A DNA stretch of 64,000 bases. It comes from Leisingera sp. ANG-Vp. Its GTDB lineage: Bacteria; Pseudomonadota; Alphaproteobacteria; Rhodobacterales; Rhodobacteraceae. The notes below the pieces were generated by a model that did no database searches, was not told the DNA's origin, and saw only the letters and a list, made by a program, of their open reading frames with translations. The position numbers were made by a program, and so were the translations under genes. Within the stretch, counting starts at the first letter, position 1; each line of letters opens with the position of its first letter. Of the stretch, positions 39,625-49,209 are shown piece by piece. The stretch is taken from the NCBI RefSeq assembly GCF_000813725.1, contig NZ_JWLD01000055.1, positions 1-64,000 of the forward strand. The letters run 5' to 3'.

Positions 39625-40791
39625 TCAGCGGCCGCGGCCGTTCAGGTAGTCGGCAATCCCGCCCTGCGGACGGGTCCGGGTAAAGGCCAGCAGCATACCC
39701 ACCGCAATGCCGGTGGCAATCAGCGAGGATCCGCCGTAGCTCACAAACGGCAGCGTCATGCCCTTGGCAGGCAGCAGGCGCACCGCAACGCCCATGTTGA
39801 TCATCGCCTGCACGCCGAACATGCACACCAGGCCGGTGCCCGCCAGACGGATAAAGGTATCGCGCTCGCGCATCAGCCGGAACAGCGAGCGCACCACGAT
39901 CGAGGCGTAAAGCGCGATCAGGACCACCACCAGCACCAGCCCGTATTCTTCAGCCGCGACGGCCACGATGAAATCGGTATGGGCATCAGGCAGCGACCAT
40001 TTCACCTGGCCTTCGCCAACGCCAACCCCGAACAAGCCGCCCTCGCGGATCGCATTGGTGGCGTAGCCCAGCTGGGTGGTCGGATCGACATCCGGGTTCA
40101 GGAAGCCGTCGATGCGGCGGGCAAAGTGCTCGGAGCTGTTATAGGCAAAGATGCCCCCCATCACGACCACGCCCGCCATGCAGACCAAGAGCAGCATCGG
40201 CGCTCCGGCGACAAAATACATCACTCCCCAGCCGAACAGGATCAGGCTGGCCTGGCCGAAATCCGGCTGCAAAACCAGCATCATGACCACAGCCAGGCAC
40301 AGGCCGAAGGACATCAGCGTGCCCGGCGGGCCGTTGATCTGCTGGCTGGCGGCAATCATCCAGGCCGCCACCACAATGAAGCCCGGCTTCAGGAATTCCG
40401 AGGGCTGCAGCGAGGCAAAGCCAAGCGAATACCAGCGCACCGCGCCCTTGCCGAAATCGGTTCCGAAGATCGGCAGAAACGCCAAGGCGACAAAGGCCAC
40501 GGCAAAGCCCAGCACCGCCAGCCGCCGCACCAGCGTGGGCGACATCACCGAGGTGATCAGCATCGCCGCCAGCGCCGTCAGGCCAAAGACCGCCTGCCGC
40601 TGCACATAGTGGAAATTGCCGAACCCGTTCCTCTCTGCCAGCGGCACCGAGGCCGCCAGCCCCAGCAGCAAACCGATCACGAACAGCATCAGGATGCAGG
40701 ACATCGTCCACTTATCCAGCGTCCGCCACCATTTGGGGAGAATCGGTTCACCTGCCTGCACGGGAACCGCGCCATAGACCATCTCAGTCAT
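39625..40791 (-). CDS. ftsW: SEDS peptidoglycan glycosyltransferase FtsW
   Basis: FtsW polymerises lipid II at the septum with FtsI. The 388-residue polytopic membrane protein has about ten hydrophobic segments and the SEDS signature in '[32 protein letters not shown]' near the C-terminus, plus '[16 protein letters not shown]' in the middle. ATG 40791 starts '[12 protein letters not shown]'; the long upstream extension is not membrane-like and is rejected. There is no close upstream gene, so a promoter should lie in the 377-bp divergent gap. Confidence 0.96.
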   Translation of the reverse strand: MTEMVYGAVPVQAGEPILPKWWRTLDKWTMSCILMLFVIGLLLGLAASVPLAERNGFGNFHYVQRQAVFGLTALAAMLITSVMSPTLVRRLAVLGFAVAFVALAFLPIFGTDFGKGAVRWYSLGFASLQPSEFLKPGFIVVAAWMIAASQQINGPPGTLMSFGLCLAVVMMLVLQPDFGQASLILFGWGVMYFVAGAPMLLLVCMAGVVVMGGIFAYNSSEHFARRIDGFLNPDVDPTTQLGYATNAIREGGLFGVGVGEGQVKWSLPDAHTDFIVAVAAEEYGLVLVVVLIALYASIVVRSLFRLMRERDTFIRLAGTGLVCMFGVQAMINMGVAVRLLPAKGMTLPFVSYGGSSLIATGIAVGMLLAFTRTRPQGGIADYLNGRGR

Positions 40792-41168
40792 GGGAATACC
40801 GCCACTATATGCCTCGCTCCGCCCCGTTTTCGGGGTCTCAAGGAAACTGTAACGAATCGTGAGCGATGGCGCCAGAAAAAGAACACAGTTCGGCGGAAAA
40901 CCACCGCCGGGACCGCAGGCCGTCTTGACAGGCAGGAAGCTGCCGCCGGAGCGCTGCCGCCGGCAGTCCCGCGCCAGCTGCGGCATGCACAGCGAACCGC
41001 CTTGGCCGCCGGAGTGCCCCGCCCCAGGCACCCGGATGATCGCGAATGTGACCGGATCTTGCGGCTGCTAGGTGCAGAATGCAGGCTTTGCCAATCATCG
41101 CGTTGGACGACGGCTAACGGAGCATTGCTCCCGTTGAAGTTTTAAGACTAGGAACTTATTGCTACCTT

Positions 41169-41384
41169 ATGATTGTACGACAATGTTGGGTTTGCGAACA
41201 GCGGATTGAACGAAGCGACATACAGGCCGTTCTCGTTTCCATCTGCAATCTTTGGCAGTGTTTAGACGGCGCTGACCAGCAAATGTATCGAGAAATTTTT
41301 CTTTGCTCCACATGCGCACAAGAACGGCTTACTGGCTCAATGGACTTGGAATTGAAAGAGATGAGCGAGCCTTGGAAAGAATAG
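41169..41384 (+). CDS. Small zinc-ribbon-like protein (possible)
   Basis: The 71-residue frame has two C-x-x-C pairs, 'CWVCEQR' at 6-9 and 'CSTCAQER' at 47-50, that could bind one zinc. The base composition of this stretch is clearly lower in GC than its surroundings, which suggests a different origin. An AGGA lies 16 nt upstream, which is weak. Nothing in the sequence suggests a function. It lies inside the break of the dcw cluster, on the strand opposite to it. Confidence 0.45.
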   Translation: MIVRQCWVCEQRIERSDIQAVLVSICNLWQCLDGADQQMYREIFLCSTCAQERLTGSMDLELKEMSEPWKE

Positions 41385-41545
41385 GCTTGCTTACGTAGAA
41401 TTGGGCTCGACGCACACATTCGCCGCAACTCGCTCAACCAAACACTTCCCCTGCTCAGGTCCAGGCGCATCCCAAGCCCTTCCATCGCCCCCCATTAACC
41501 GGCCCGCACCCCCGCCCCCTTGCGCCGACGCCGCTTCCGTGGTCG

Positions 41546-42736
41546 ATGCGCGCCATGCAGGTAAACACTCTGATTCTCGGCGCCGGTGCGGCCGGCATGA
41601 TGTGCGCGCGTTATTCGGGCGGCAGCACTTTGGTGATCGACCACGCCAAGGCGCCGGGCGAGAAGATCCGCATCTCCGGCGGCGGCCGCTGCAACTTCAC
41701 CAACATGTATGCCGAGGCCAAGAACTACCTGTCGGCCAATCCGCATTTCTGCAAGTCGGCGCTGGCCCGCTACACCCAATGGGATTTCATCGATCTGGTC
41801 AGCCGCCACGGCATCGCCTGGCACGAGAAAACCCTGGGCCAGCTGTTCTGCGACGGCTCCTCGAAACAGATCATCACCCTGCTGGCGGAGGAGATGCGCC
41901 AGGCCGGGGCTGATCTCTGGCTGCAAACCGCCGTCGAAACCGTGGAAACGACCCCGGCGGGCTACCGGGTCAAGCTCCTGCGCGAGGGCAAAGCGCACAC
42001 CGTCACCTGCCGCAACCTGGTGCTGGCCACCGGCGGCAAGTCGATCCCCAAGATGGGCGCCACCGGCCTTGCCTATGATCTCGCCCGCCAGTTCGGGCTG
42101 GCGGTGACAGAGACCCGCGCGGGCCTCGTGCCCTTCACCTTCCCGGACGGCCGCTTCAAACCGCTCGCCGGCACCGCTTTGCCTGCGCGCCTCAGCAACG
42201 CACGCACCTCATTCGACGAGGCGCTGCTGTTCACCCACCGCGGCCTCTCGGGGCCATCAGTTCTGCAGCTTTCCTCCTACTGGCACGAGGGTGAAGAGAT
42301 CACGGTGAACCTGATCCCGGAAACACCTCTATTCACTCTTCTTCGCGAGCAGCGCCAGGCCGAGGGCCGCCGCGACCTGACAACCGAGCTCTCCCGCCAT
42401 CTGCCCGGCAAGCTGGTGGATTTCCTGAAGCCGCAGCTGGATCTCAAGGGCCGTCTGGCCGACCAGTCCGATGCCGCGCTGCAGGCCCTTTGCGATGCCT
42501 TGCAGAACTGGCACCTGCTGCCCGCCGGCACCGAGGGTTACCGCACCGCCGAAGTCACGCTTGGCGGCATCGATACCGATGGCCTCTCCTCCAAAACCAT
42601 GGAAGCCAAAGCCGCCCCGGGCCTCTATGCCATCGGCGAGGCGGTGGATGTCACCGGCTGGCTTGGCGGCTACAACTTCCAATGGGCCTGGTCCTCCGGT
42701 TTTGCGGCCGGCACCGCCATCGCCGCAACCATCTGA
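41546..42736 (+). CDS. NAD(P)/FAD-dependent oxidoreductase, YhiN/HI0933 family
   Basis: The 396-residue flavoprotein begins with an FAD dinucleotide fold 'TLILGAGAAGMMCARYSG' and has the family block 'ISGGGRCNFTNMYAEAKNYLS', 'LATGGKSIPKMGATGLAYDLA' and the C-terminal 'GEAVDVTGWLGGYNFQWAWSSGFAAGTAIA'. The family includes BaiN and other enzymes of unassigned substrate. ATG 41546 is used; ATG 41555 is an alternative. It runs opposite to the dcw genes and splits them. Confidence 0.9.
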   Translation: MRAMQVNTLILGAGAAGMMCARYSGGSTLVIDHAKAPGEKIRISGGGRCNFTNMYAEAKNYLSANPHFCKSALARYTQWDFIDLVSRHGIAWHEKTLGQLFCDGSSKQIITLLAEEMRQAGADLWLQTAVETVETTPAGYRVKLLREGKAHTVTCRNLVLATGGKSIPKMGATGLAYDLARQFGLAVTETRAGLVPFTFPDGRFKPLAGTALPARLSNARTSFDEALLFTHRGLSGPSVLQLSSYWHEGEEITVNLIPETPLFTLLREQRQAEGRRDLTTELSRHLPGKLVDFLKPQLDLKGRLADQSDAALQALCDALQNWHLLPAGTEGYRTAEVTLGGIDTDGLSSKTMEAKAAPGLYAIGEAVDVTGWLGGYNFQWAWSSGFAAGTAIAATI

Positions 42737-42807
42737 GCCTTTTCCGGAACTTTCCGCTTCGGAGCCGCCTTCGCCTGAGCAGAGACGGCCGGGGATGGCG
42801 GGCGGGG

Positions 42808-42860
42808 TCAAGGGAAATCGCGGAGGCTCCGCCAAAGGCGGATACCGCTGTTTCCCTTGA
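42808..42860. repeat. 53-bp palindromic element between convergent genes
   Basis: The outer arms TCAAGGGAAA (42808-42817) and TTTCCCTTGA (42851-42860) are perfect inverted repeats. Inside is a short GGCTCCGCC/GGCGG hairpin. It lies between the YhiN and thiamine-binding-type genes and could terminate transcription from both sides. Confidence 0.55.
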
Positions 42861-42964
42861 GCGCGCGCGGCAGCTCTGGCAGGCACAGATCATGCGATGG
42901 GGGATCAGAGGCGGATTTTCCGCTTGGGTGAGTCTGGAAGCTCCTCCCTGCTCAGCCCGTCCGC

Positions 42965-43300
42965 TCAGTCCTCGATGAACACCTTGTTGTTCGGCGTCAC
43001 CCCGCGGGTATAGGTGCAGAATGTGTCATGCGCCTCAGGCGTGGTGGTGTGGATCTTGATATTGGTGATCACCTCCACCGCGCCAGCATCCAAACAGGCT
43101 TTCTCGGCCCGCTTCACGATCTCCAGCAGCTGGTCCAGCTCGCCCTTCATGGTGGTTTCCATCGCACCAACCTGAAACGGCACGCCGGCGTCCTTCACCA
43201 CGGCAATCGCCTGGTCGACCACCTCAAAGTTGTTGCCTTCCCGCAGCCGCGGAATGACCTGGAAGGCCAGCATCACGGTGTTCCTGGTTTCTGTGCTCAT
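42965..43300 (-). CDS. Thiamine-binding-type protein, MTH1187/YkoF family
   Basis: The 111-residue protein is a ferredoxin-like alpha/beta protein with 'AIAVVKDAGVPFQVGAMETTMKGELDQLLEIVKRA' and 'AVEVITNIKIHTT', the core of the MTH1187/YkoF family. Some members bind thiamine or a hydroxymethylpyrimidine; others are uncharacterised. It lies 22 bp after murD on the same strand, so it could be read from the mur transcript, but no link to cell-wall synthesis is apparent. Confidence 0.8.
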   Translation of the reverse strand: MSTETRNTVMLAFQVIPRLREGNNFEVVDQAIAVVKDAGVPFQVGAMETTMKGELDQLLEIVKRAEKACLDAGAVEVITNIKIHTTTPEAHDTFCTYTRGVTPNNKVFIED

Positions 43301-43322
43301 CGTCTCACCCCGCTCCGCCGGC

Positions 43323-44720
43323 CTATCCCAGCCGGGCCTTCACTTCCGCCGCAAAGTCATCGCCGCGCTGTTCGAAATTGTCATACTGGTCAAAGCTCGC
43401 CGCCGCAGGCGCCAGCAGCACGGTGTCGCCTGCCTGCGCTTCATCCATGGCCCGCTCAACCGCCGCCGCCATGGTGGTGCAGACCTCTGCCTCCACATCC
43501 AGCTGCAGCGCAAATCCCGCCGCCTCGCGGCCGATCACATAGGCTTTCACCACATTGCCGGTCTGCCCCTGCAGCGCATCAAGCCCGCCGTCCTTTTCCA
43601 GCCCGCCGCAGATCCAGCGGATGTTTTTGAATGCCCCCAGCGCTTTCACTGCACTGTCCAGATTGGTGGCCTTGCTGTCATTCACGTAACGCACACCGTC
43701 CGCCTCAGCGATGGTCTGGCTGCGGTGCGGCAGGCCGGGGAAGGTGGCCATCGCCTCGCCGATCAGCCGCGGCGCCAGCCCCAGGGAGCGCGCCGCCGCA
43801 TAAGCCGCACAGGCGTTCTGATGATTGTGCGCTCCCGGCAAACCCATCATGTCCCGCAGGTCGATCGACGCTGCCTGCCGCCCCTTGCGGTACTCGCTCA
43901 GAAACCCTTTGCGGGCAAAGACCTGCCAGCCCGGCCCGGTCAGCTTGCGCGCGGCGGAAATCCGGATCACCCGGTCATCGCCCAACCCTTCCGATAGCTG
44001 ACCAGCCAGAAACAGCCCCTCGTCTTCGTCGATGCCAATGACTGCCCGGTCCGGCCCGCCTTCGGCAAACAGACGCCGCTTTGCCGCGAAATAGCCGCCC
44101 ATGCCGCCGTGCCGGTCCAGGTGATCGGGCGAGAGGTTGGTGAAGACCGCCACATCCGGGGTCAAAGCACGGGCCAGTTCGGTCTGATAGCTCGACAGCT
44201 CCAGCACCACCACGCCGCCGTCGCCCGGCGGATCGATATCCAGCACGCCGCGGCCGATATTGCCCGCCAGCTGGCTCTCGCGCCCGGCCTCCTGCAGGAT
44301 GTGATGCAGCAGCGCCACCGTGGTCGACTTGCCGTTGGAGCCGGTCACCGCCACCACCCGTGGCGGCTGGTCGTGCATCTGCCACTCGGCATCGGCAAAG
44401 GAGCGGAAAAAGAGGCCAATATCATTGTCCACCGGCACGCCCGCGTCCATCGCGGCCCGGATCACCGGATTGGGCTTGGGATAGAGATGCGGAATGCCGG
44501 GCGAAGTAATCAGCGCCGCCACGCCTTCAAACGCCCCCTGCTTATGCAGGTCGCGGCAGGCGAAGCCTTCCGCCTCCGCCGCCTCCCGCGCCGCCGGATT
44601 GTCATCCCAGCACAGCGCCTCAGCGCCGCCTTCGCGAAGGCTGCGCGCCGTCGCCAGCCCCGAACGCCCCAACCCCAGCACGGCGACCTTTGCGCCTTGA
44701 TATCCTTTGACCGGGATCAT
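43323..44720 (-). CDS. murD: UDP-N-acetylmuramoylalanine--D-glutamate ligase
   Basis: MurD adds D-Glu to UDP-MurNAc-L-Ala. The 465-residue protein has an N-terminal Rossmann '[21 protein letters not shown]', the ATP site '[20 protein letters not shown]', '[16 protein letters not shown]' and '[17 protein letters not shown]'. ATG 44720. The 457-bp gap between it and mraY breaks the usual tight spacing of the cluster. Confidence 0.97.
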   Translation of the reverse strand: MIPVKGYQGAKVAVLGLGRSGLATARSLREGGAEALCWDDNPAAREAAEAEGFACRDLHKQGAFEGVAALITSPGIPHLYPKPNPVIRAAMDAGVPVDNDIGLFFRSFADAEWQMHDQPPRVVAVTGSNGKSTTVALLHHILQEAGRESQLAGNIGRGVLDIDPPGDGGVVVLELSSYQTELARALTPDVAVFTNLSPDHLDRHGGMGGYFAAKRRLFAEGGPDRAVIGIDEDEGLFLAGQLSEGLGDDRVIRISAARKLTGPGWQVFARKGFLSEYRKGRQAASIDLRDMMGLPGAHNHQNACAAYAAARSLGLAPRLIGEAMATFPGLPHRSQTIAEADGVRYVNDSKATNLDSAVKALGAFKNIRWICGGLEKDGGLDALQGQTGNVVKAYVIGREAAGFALQLDVEAEVCTTMAAAVERAMDEAQAGDTVLLAPAAASFDQYDNFEQRGDDFAAEVKARLG

Positions 44721-44822
44721 CGCCTGCCCTCATCTTCAAAAACCAGTTCCGGCGGCACTTTGCACAGGAGCCGCCCCGCCTTCAAGCGCCCGCCCGCACG
44801 GGCCGCATGGCCCGTGCCGCGC

Positions 44823-44864
44823 CCAACAATTGGCAGGCAGGCGCAGCCTGCCGAAATTGGCGGG
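44823..44864. repeat. Inverted repeat in the mraY-murD gap
   Basis: A GCAGGC/GCCTGC hairpin is flanked by AATT-containing arms (44823-44864). The 457-bp gap also has an AGCCGCGC/GCGCGGCT hairpin (45088-45116) just past mraY. I searched the gap on both strands for a real gene and saw only short GC-driven frames. Confidence 0.45.
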
Positions 44865-45177
44865 AGCGCATCCGTTGCCAGACTTGCGCACGCTGCCCTC
44901 ACCCGGGCTTCACGACTCTGCGCTAACCTCTGCCCGTTGCAACACGACGACCAGGAGACCGGCCCCCAAAGACCACCTCTTCATCGGGTGCAGGGCGGGT
45001 CCGCACAAGGCCGATAGACGGGCATGGCCCTGGCACGGGCCATCCGGTGCTCCGCCCCTCGGCGGCGCCGCCTTCCTCATACGAAACAGCCGCGCTCAGG
45101 TTTCCCCGGCGCGGCTTGAGAAATCGGAGAGCTGATGACCCGCCCCGCAAAGCTGCAGGGCGGCCAAAAAGCGTGGC

Positions 45178-46260
45178 TCAGCGCACTTTCAGGGTCGCCA
45201 GGCCAATCATCGCCAGGATCAGCGAGATGATCCAGAAGCGGATCACGATGGTGGGCTCCGCCCAGCCCTTCTTCTCGTAATGATGATGGATCGGCGCCAT
45301 CAGGAAGACCCGCTTGCCGGTGCGCTTGAAGTATAGGACCTGAATGATCACCGACAGCGCCTCCACCACGAACAGCCCGCCGACAATCGCCAGCACCAGC
45401 TCGTGCTTGGTGGCCACCGCAATGGCCCCCAGCGCGCCGCCCAAAGCCAGCGAGCCGGTGTCGCCCATGAATACGGCCGCCGGCGGCGCGTTGTACCACA
45501 GAAACCCGAGGCCTGCGCCGAACAGCGCCGCGGTGAAGATCAGGATCTCGCCTGTGCCGGGCACGTAATGCACATCCAGGTATTCGGTGAAGTCGACCCG
45601 CCCCACCGCATAGGCAATGACGCCCAGGGTGCCGGCCGCAATCATCGAGGGCATGATCGCCAGACCGTCCAAGCCGTCGGTCAGGTTCACCGCATTGGCG
45701 GCTCCGACGATGACGCAGATCGAAAACGGCACGTAGAACAGGCCCAGATTGATCAGCGTGTCCTTGAACACCGGCAGCGCCAGCTGGTTCTGCAGCGGCT
45801 CCGGATGATAGGCCGCAGCCCAAAGCGACGCAGTAATCGCAATCAGCACCCCCAGCAGCAGCCGCACCTTGCCCGGCACGCCCTTGGTGTTCTGCTTGGA
45901 GACCTTGGCATAGTCATCGGCAAAGCCGATGAGGCCGTAGGCCATGGTCACAAACAGCACCAGCCAGACAAAGGGGTTATCCCAGCGCGCCCACAGCAGC
46001 GTCGCGGTCAGCAGGGCACCAACAATCAGCAGCCCGCCCATGGTCGGCGTGCCCGCCTTGGAGAAATGCCCCTCCGGCCCGTCGTCGCGGATCGGCTGGC
46101 CCTTGCCCTGGCGGCGGCGCAGCACGTTGATCAGCGGCTTGCCGAACAGAAAGCCGAAGATCAGCGCGGTCATGAAGGCGCCGCCTGCGCGGAAGGTGAT
46201 ATAGCGGAAGAGGTTGAAAACATCCCCTCCGTCCGACAAAGCGGTCAGCCAATAGAGCAT
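45178..46260 (-). CDS. mraY: Phospho-N-acetylmuramoyl-pentapeptide-transferase
   Basis: MraY links UDP-MurNAc-pentapeptide to undecaprenyl phosphate, forming lipid I in the inner membrane. The 360-residue polytopic protein shows '[16 protein letters not shown]', '[25 protein letters not shown]' with the conserved Asp pair, '[16 protein letters not shown]' and '[23 protein letters not shown]' with the three-His motif. ATG 46260 lies 30 bp after murF. Confidence 0.98.
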   Translation of the reverse strand: MLYWLTALSDGGDVFNLFRYITFRAGGAFMTALIFGFLFGKPLINVLRRRQGKGQPIRDDGPEGHFSKAGTPTMGGLLIVGALLTATLLWARWDNPFVWLVLFVTMAYGLIGFADDYAKVSKQNTKGVPGKVRLLLGVLIAITASLWAAAYHPEPLQNQLALPVFKDTLINLGLFYVPFSICVIVGAANAVNLTDGLDGLAIMPSMIAAGTLGVIAYAVGRVDFTEYLDVHYVPGTGEILIFTAALFGAGLGFLWYNAPPAAVFMGDTGSLALGGALGAIAVATKHELVLAIVGGLFVVEALSVIIQVLYFKRTGKRVFLMAPIHHHYEKKGWAEPTIVIRFWIISLILAMIGLATLKVR

Positions 46261-46290
46261 TGTGCCCTTCCCCCGATCCTTTTGGGTTTT

Positions 46291-47682
46291 TTAAGAGTTG
46301 GGGCCGGAGTGGCCCATTTCGCGGATGCCGTCAACAATCTTGGCAAGCGCCATGCTGAGCGACCCCTTGGCCAGCACGATGTCGCCGCCCCGGATTTCAT
46401 CAGCCAGCCCCGGCACCGCATCCGCACTGGTATCATACCAGCCGCCGCGTTTTGCCTCCGGCAGAGCATCATGCAGCGCCTGCATCAGCGGGCCGATGCA
46501 ATGGATTTTGTCGATGCCCTGCACCGCCTCCAGCTGCGCCAGCCCGGCGTGCAGCTGGACCTCCTGCGGGCCTAGCTCCTTCATGTCGCCGATATAGGCA
46601 ATCCGGCGCCCCGCGCCCGGCGTCGCCGCCAACACCGCCAAAGCCGCCGCCATCGAGGTCGGGTTGGCGTTGTAACTGTCGTCCAGCAGCGTGATGTCTC
46701 CGCTTCCCAGCCGGATAGCTTCGCGCACGCCGCGGCCCTTCACAGGGGACCAAAGCGCCAGGCTCTTCACCGCTTTCGCGACGTCGGCACCAAGCGCCTC
46801 GACACAGGCCAGCGCCCCAAGGGCATTCATCGCAAAATGCGCGCCAAGCGATTGAATATGCAACTCAACCTCCCGGCCTGCAGCCGTGGCATGGGCGACA
46901 GTTTCCTCGCCTTCGATCCCGGCTGAGTGCAGCTTATAGTTATCCGCGCTTTCGCCAAACCAGCGGGCATCTGCGCCCAGATCCGCGGCCACCTTGCGCA
47001 GCACATGCGACTCGGCGATATCGGCATTCAGCACCGCGGTGCCGCCGGGTTCCAGCCCTTCCATGATCGCAGCCTTCTCAGCCGCGATGCCTTCGACGTT
47101 CTCAAAGGCCTCCAGATGCACCGCGGCCACCGTCGTCACCATCGCCACATGCGGACGCGCCTGCTTAGCCAGCGGCGCGATCTCACCGGGGTGGTTCATG
47201 CCGATCTCGATTACCGCAAACTCGGTGCCGCGCGGCATCCGCGCCAGTGTCAGCGGCACGCCCCAGTGGTTGTTGTAGCTGGCCACCGCCGCATGGGTGC
47301 GGCCTTGATCCGACAGCATCCGCGCCAGCATTTCCTTGGTCGAGGTCTTGCCGACCGAGCCGGTCACTGCAACAACCTTGGCATCGGTTCGGGCGCGCGA
47401 CGCCCGGCCCAGAGCCTCCAGCCCGGCCTGCACCTCATCCACAATCAGCAGCGGCGCATCGGCAGGAACGCCCTCAGGGACCCGGGAGACCAAAGCGGCA
47501 CCTGCCCCCTTCTCCAACGCCTGTGCGACGAAGTCATGGCCGTCGCGGGCAGCCTTCAGCGCCACAAACATGTCGCCGGGCTCAAGGGTGCGGGTGTCGA
47601 TGGACATGCCGCTAACGGCCCACTCCCCTTGTGCCTGCCCGCCAGTCGCAGCGGCAGCCTCGCTTGAAGTCCAAAGGGTCAT
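46291..47682 (-). CDS. murF: UDP-N-acetylmuramoyl-tripeptide--D-alanyl-D-alanine ligase
   Basis: MurF adds D-Ala-D-Ala to the UDP-MurNAc-tripeptide. The 463-residue protein has the ATP site 'VVAVTGSVGKTSTKEMLARML', 'GMNHPGEIAPLAKQARPHVAMVTTVAAVHLEAF' and 'TLLDDSYNANPTSMAAAL'. The start ATG overlaps the murE stop by 4 bp (ATGA), so the two are translationally coupled. Confidence 0.97.
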   Translation of the reverse strand: MTLWTSSEAAAATGGQAQGEWAVSGMSIDTRTLEPGDMFVALKAARDGHDFVAQALEKGAGAALVSRVPEGVPADAPLLIVDEVQAGLEALGRASRARTDAKVVAVTGSVGKTSTKEMLARMLSDQGRTHAAVASYNNHWGVPLTLARMPRGTEFAVIEIGMNHPGEIAPLAKQARPHVAMVTTVAAVHLEAFENVEGIAAEKAAIMEGLEPGGTAVLNADIAESHVLRKVAADLGADARWFGESADNYKLHSAGIEGEETVAHATAAGREVELHIQSLGAHFAMNALGALACVEALGADVAKAVKSLALWSPVKGRGVREAIRLGSGDITLLDDSYNANPTSMAAALAVLAATPGAGRRIAYIGDMKELGPQEVQLHAGLAQLEAVQGIDKIHCIGPLMQALHDALPEAKRGGWYDTSADAVPGLADEIRGGDIVLAKGSLSMALAKIVDGIREMGHSGPNS

Positions 47683-49178
47683 GCCAGCCTCCCGTCCAAT
47701 GCGGCCACGGCAATGCTGGCCTGCTCCACATCATCAAAGGGCAGCACGGTGTCGCCCACGGTCTGGCCGGTTTCATGGCCCTTGCCGCAGACGATCAGCG
47801 CATCGCCCGCCTGCAGCATGTCAGCCCCGCGCAGGATCGCCTCGGCCCGGTCGCCGATCTCGATGCAATCCGGGGCGCCGCCCTTGACCGCGGCGCGGAT
47901 GATGGCCGGGTCCTCGCTGCGAGGGTTGTCATCGGTGACAATCACCACGTCGGCATTTTCATGCGCCGCCTGCCCCATCAGGGGCCGCTTGGTGGTGTCG
48001 CGGTCGCCGCCGGCGCCGACAATGGCAATCAGACGGCCCAGCACATGCGGACGCAGCGCCTTGATGGCGCTGGCGACCGCGTCTGGCGTATGGGCGTAGT
48101 CCACAAACACTGCCGAGCCATTGTCCCGCTCTGCTGCCAGCTGCATCCGGCCGCGCACGGTGGTGAGATGCGGCAGGGTTTCAAAGACCCGTTCCGGATC
48201 CTCGCCGCCGGCAATCACCAGCCCGCAGGCCAAGAGCACGTTTTCGGCCTGGAAGCCGCCAATAAGGTTCAGCCGCACCTGATACGGCTTGTCATGCCAG
48301 GAGAACCGCAGATCCTGACCGGTGCCATCATAGCGCAGCCCCAGAAGGCTCAGATCGCCAAGCCCCCGGCCGACGCTGATCACCTCCTGGCCGCGGGCGG
48401 CGGCCACCGCACGCATCTCTGCCCCGCGGGGATCGTTCATGTTGATAACCGCAACGCCTTCCTCCGGCAGCACCCGGCGGAACAGGCCTGCCTTGGCAGC
48501 AAAATAGGCCTCAAACGTCTCGTGGTAATCCAGGTGGTCCTGGGTGAAGTTGGTGAAACCCGCCGCGGCCAGCTGCACCCCGTCCAGACGGCGCTGGTCA
48601 AGCCCGTGCGAGGAGGCCTCCATCGCGGCATGTGTCACGCCCGCAGCGGCGGCCTCGGACAGGGCGCGGTGCAGGGTGATGGGTTCCGGCGTGGTATGGG
48701 CCAGCGGATAGGCCCAAGCGCCTTCGATGCCGGTGGTGCCCATGTTCACTGCCTGATGGCCTAGCTCCATCCAAATCTGGCGCACGAAAGTGGCGACCGA
48801 GGTCTTGCCATTGGTGCCGGTCACCGCCACCACGGTCTGCGGCTGGCCGCCGAACCAGAGCGCGGCGGCATAGGCCAGCGCCTGGCGCGGATCCTCGACC
48901 ACCACCAGCGCGGCGTGGCTTTCCTCCAGAACCTTGGCGGCAATCTCGGCACCGGCTGCATCGGTCAGCACTGCCGTGGCGCCCTTCTCCAGCGCGCCGG
49001 GGATGAACTTGGCGCCATGCACCTGGCTGCCGGGAAGCGCTGCGAACAGATACCCTTCGCGCACCTCGCGGCTGTCCACCGCAATGCCGCTGATCTCTGG
49101 ATCGGCGCCGCCGCGGGCAGTAAGCCCCAATTGGCTCAGTCTCAATTGGTTCTGGGGCTGGTCTGGTCTGCTGCTCAT
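47679..49178 (-). CDS. murE: UDP-N-acetylmuramoyl-tripeptide synthetase (meso-diaminopimelate adding)
   Basis: MurE adds the third residue of the stem peptide. The 499-residue protein has 'VVAVTGTNGKTSVATFVRQIW', 'FTNFTQDHLDYHETFEAY' and 'VFVDYAHTPDAVASAIKAL'. The 'VTDDNPRSEDPA' block has the D-N-P-R motif that selects meso-diaminopimelate over lysine. ATG 49178 lies 31 bp after ftsI. Confidence 0.97.
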   Translation of the reverse strand: MSSRPDQPQNQLRLSQLGLTARGGADPEISGIAVDSREVREGYLFAALPGSQVHGAKFIPGALEKGATAVLTDAAGAEIAAKVLEESHAALVVVEDPRQALAYAAALWFGGQPQTVVAVTGTNGKTSVATFVRQIWMELGHQAVNMGTTGIEGAWAYPLAHTTPEPITLHRALSEAAAAGVTHAAMEASSHGLDQRRLDGVQLAAAGFTNFTQDHLDYHETFEAYFAAKAGLFRRVLPEEGVAVINMNDPRGAEMRAVAAARGQEVISVGRGLGDLSLLGLRYDGTGQDLRFSWHDKPYQVRLNLIGGFQAENVLLACGLVIAGGEDPERVFETLPHLTTVRGRMQLAAERDNGSAVFVDYAHTPDAVASAIKALRPHVLGRLIAIVGAGGDRDTTKRPLMGQAAHENADVVIVTDDNPRSEDPAIIRAAVKGGAPDCIEIGDRAEAILRGADMLQAGDALIVCGKGHETGQTVGDTVLPFDDVEQASIAVAALDGRLA

Positions 49179-49209
49179 GGCGGCCCTCTGCCTGGTTCAG
49201 TTCCCTGGT

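Noticed and set aside
44721-45177. Possible RNase P RNA or small gene in the mraY-murD gap
   Set aside because: I looked for the conserved RNase P blocks and did not find them. A 24-residue frame starting 'MKRWSLGAGLL' looks signal-like but is too short and lacks support.
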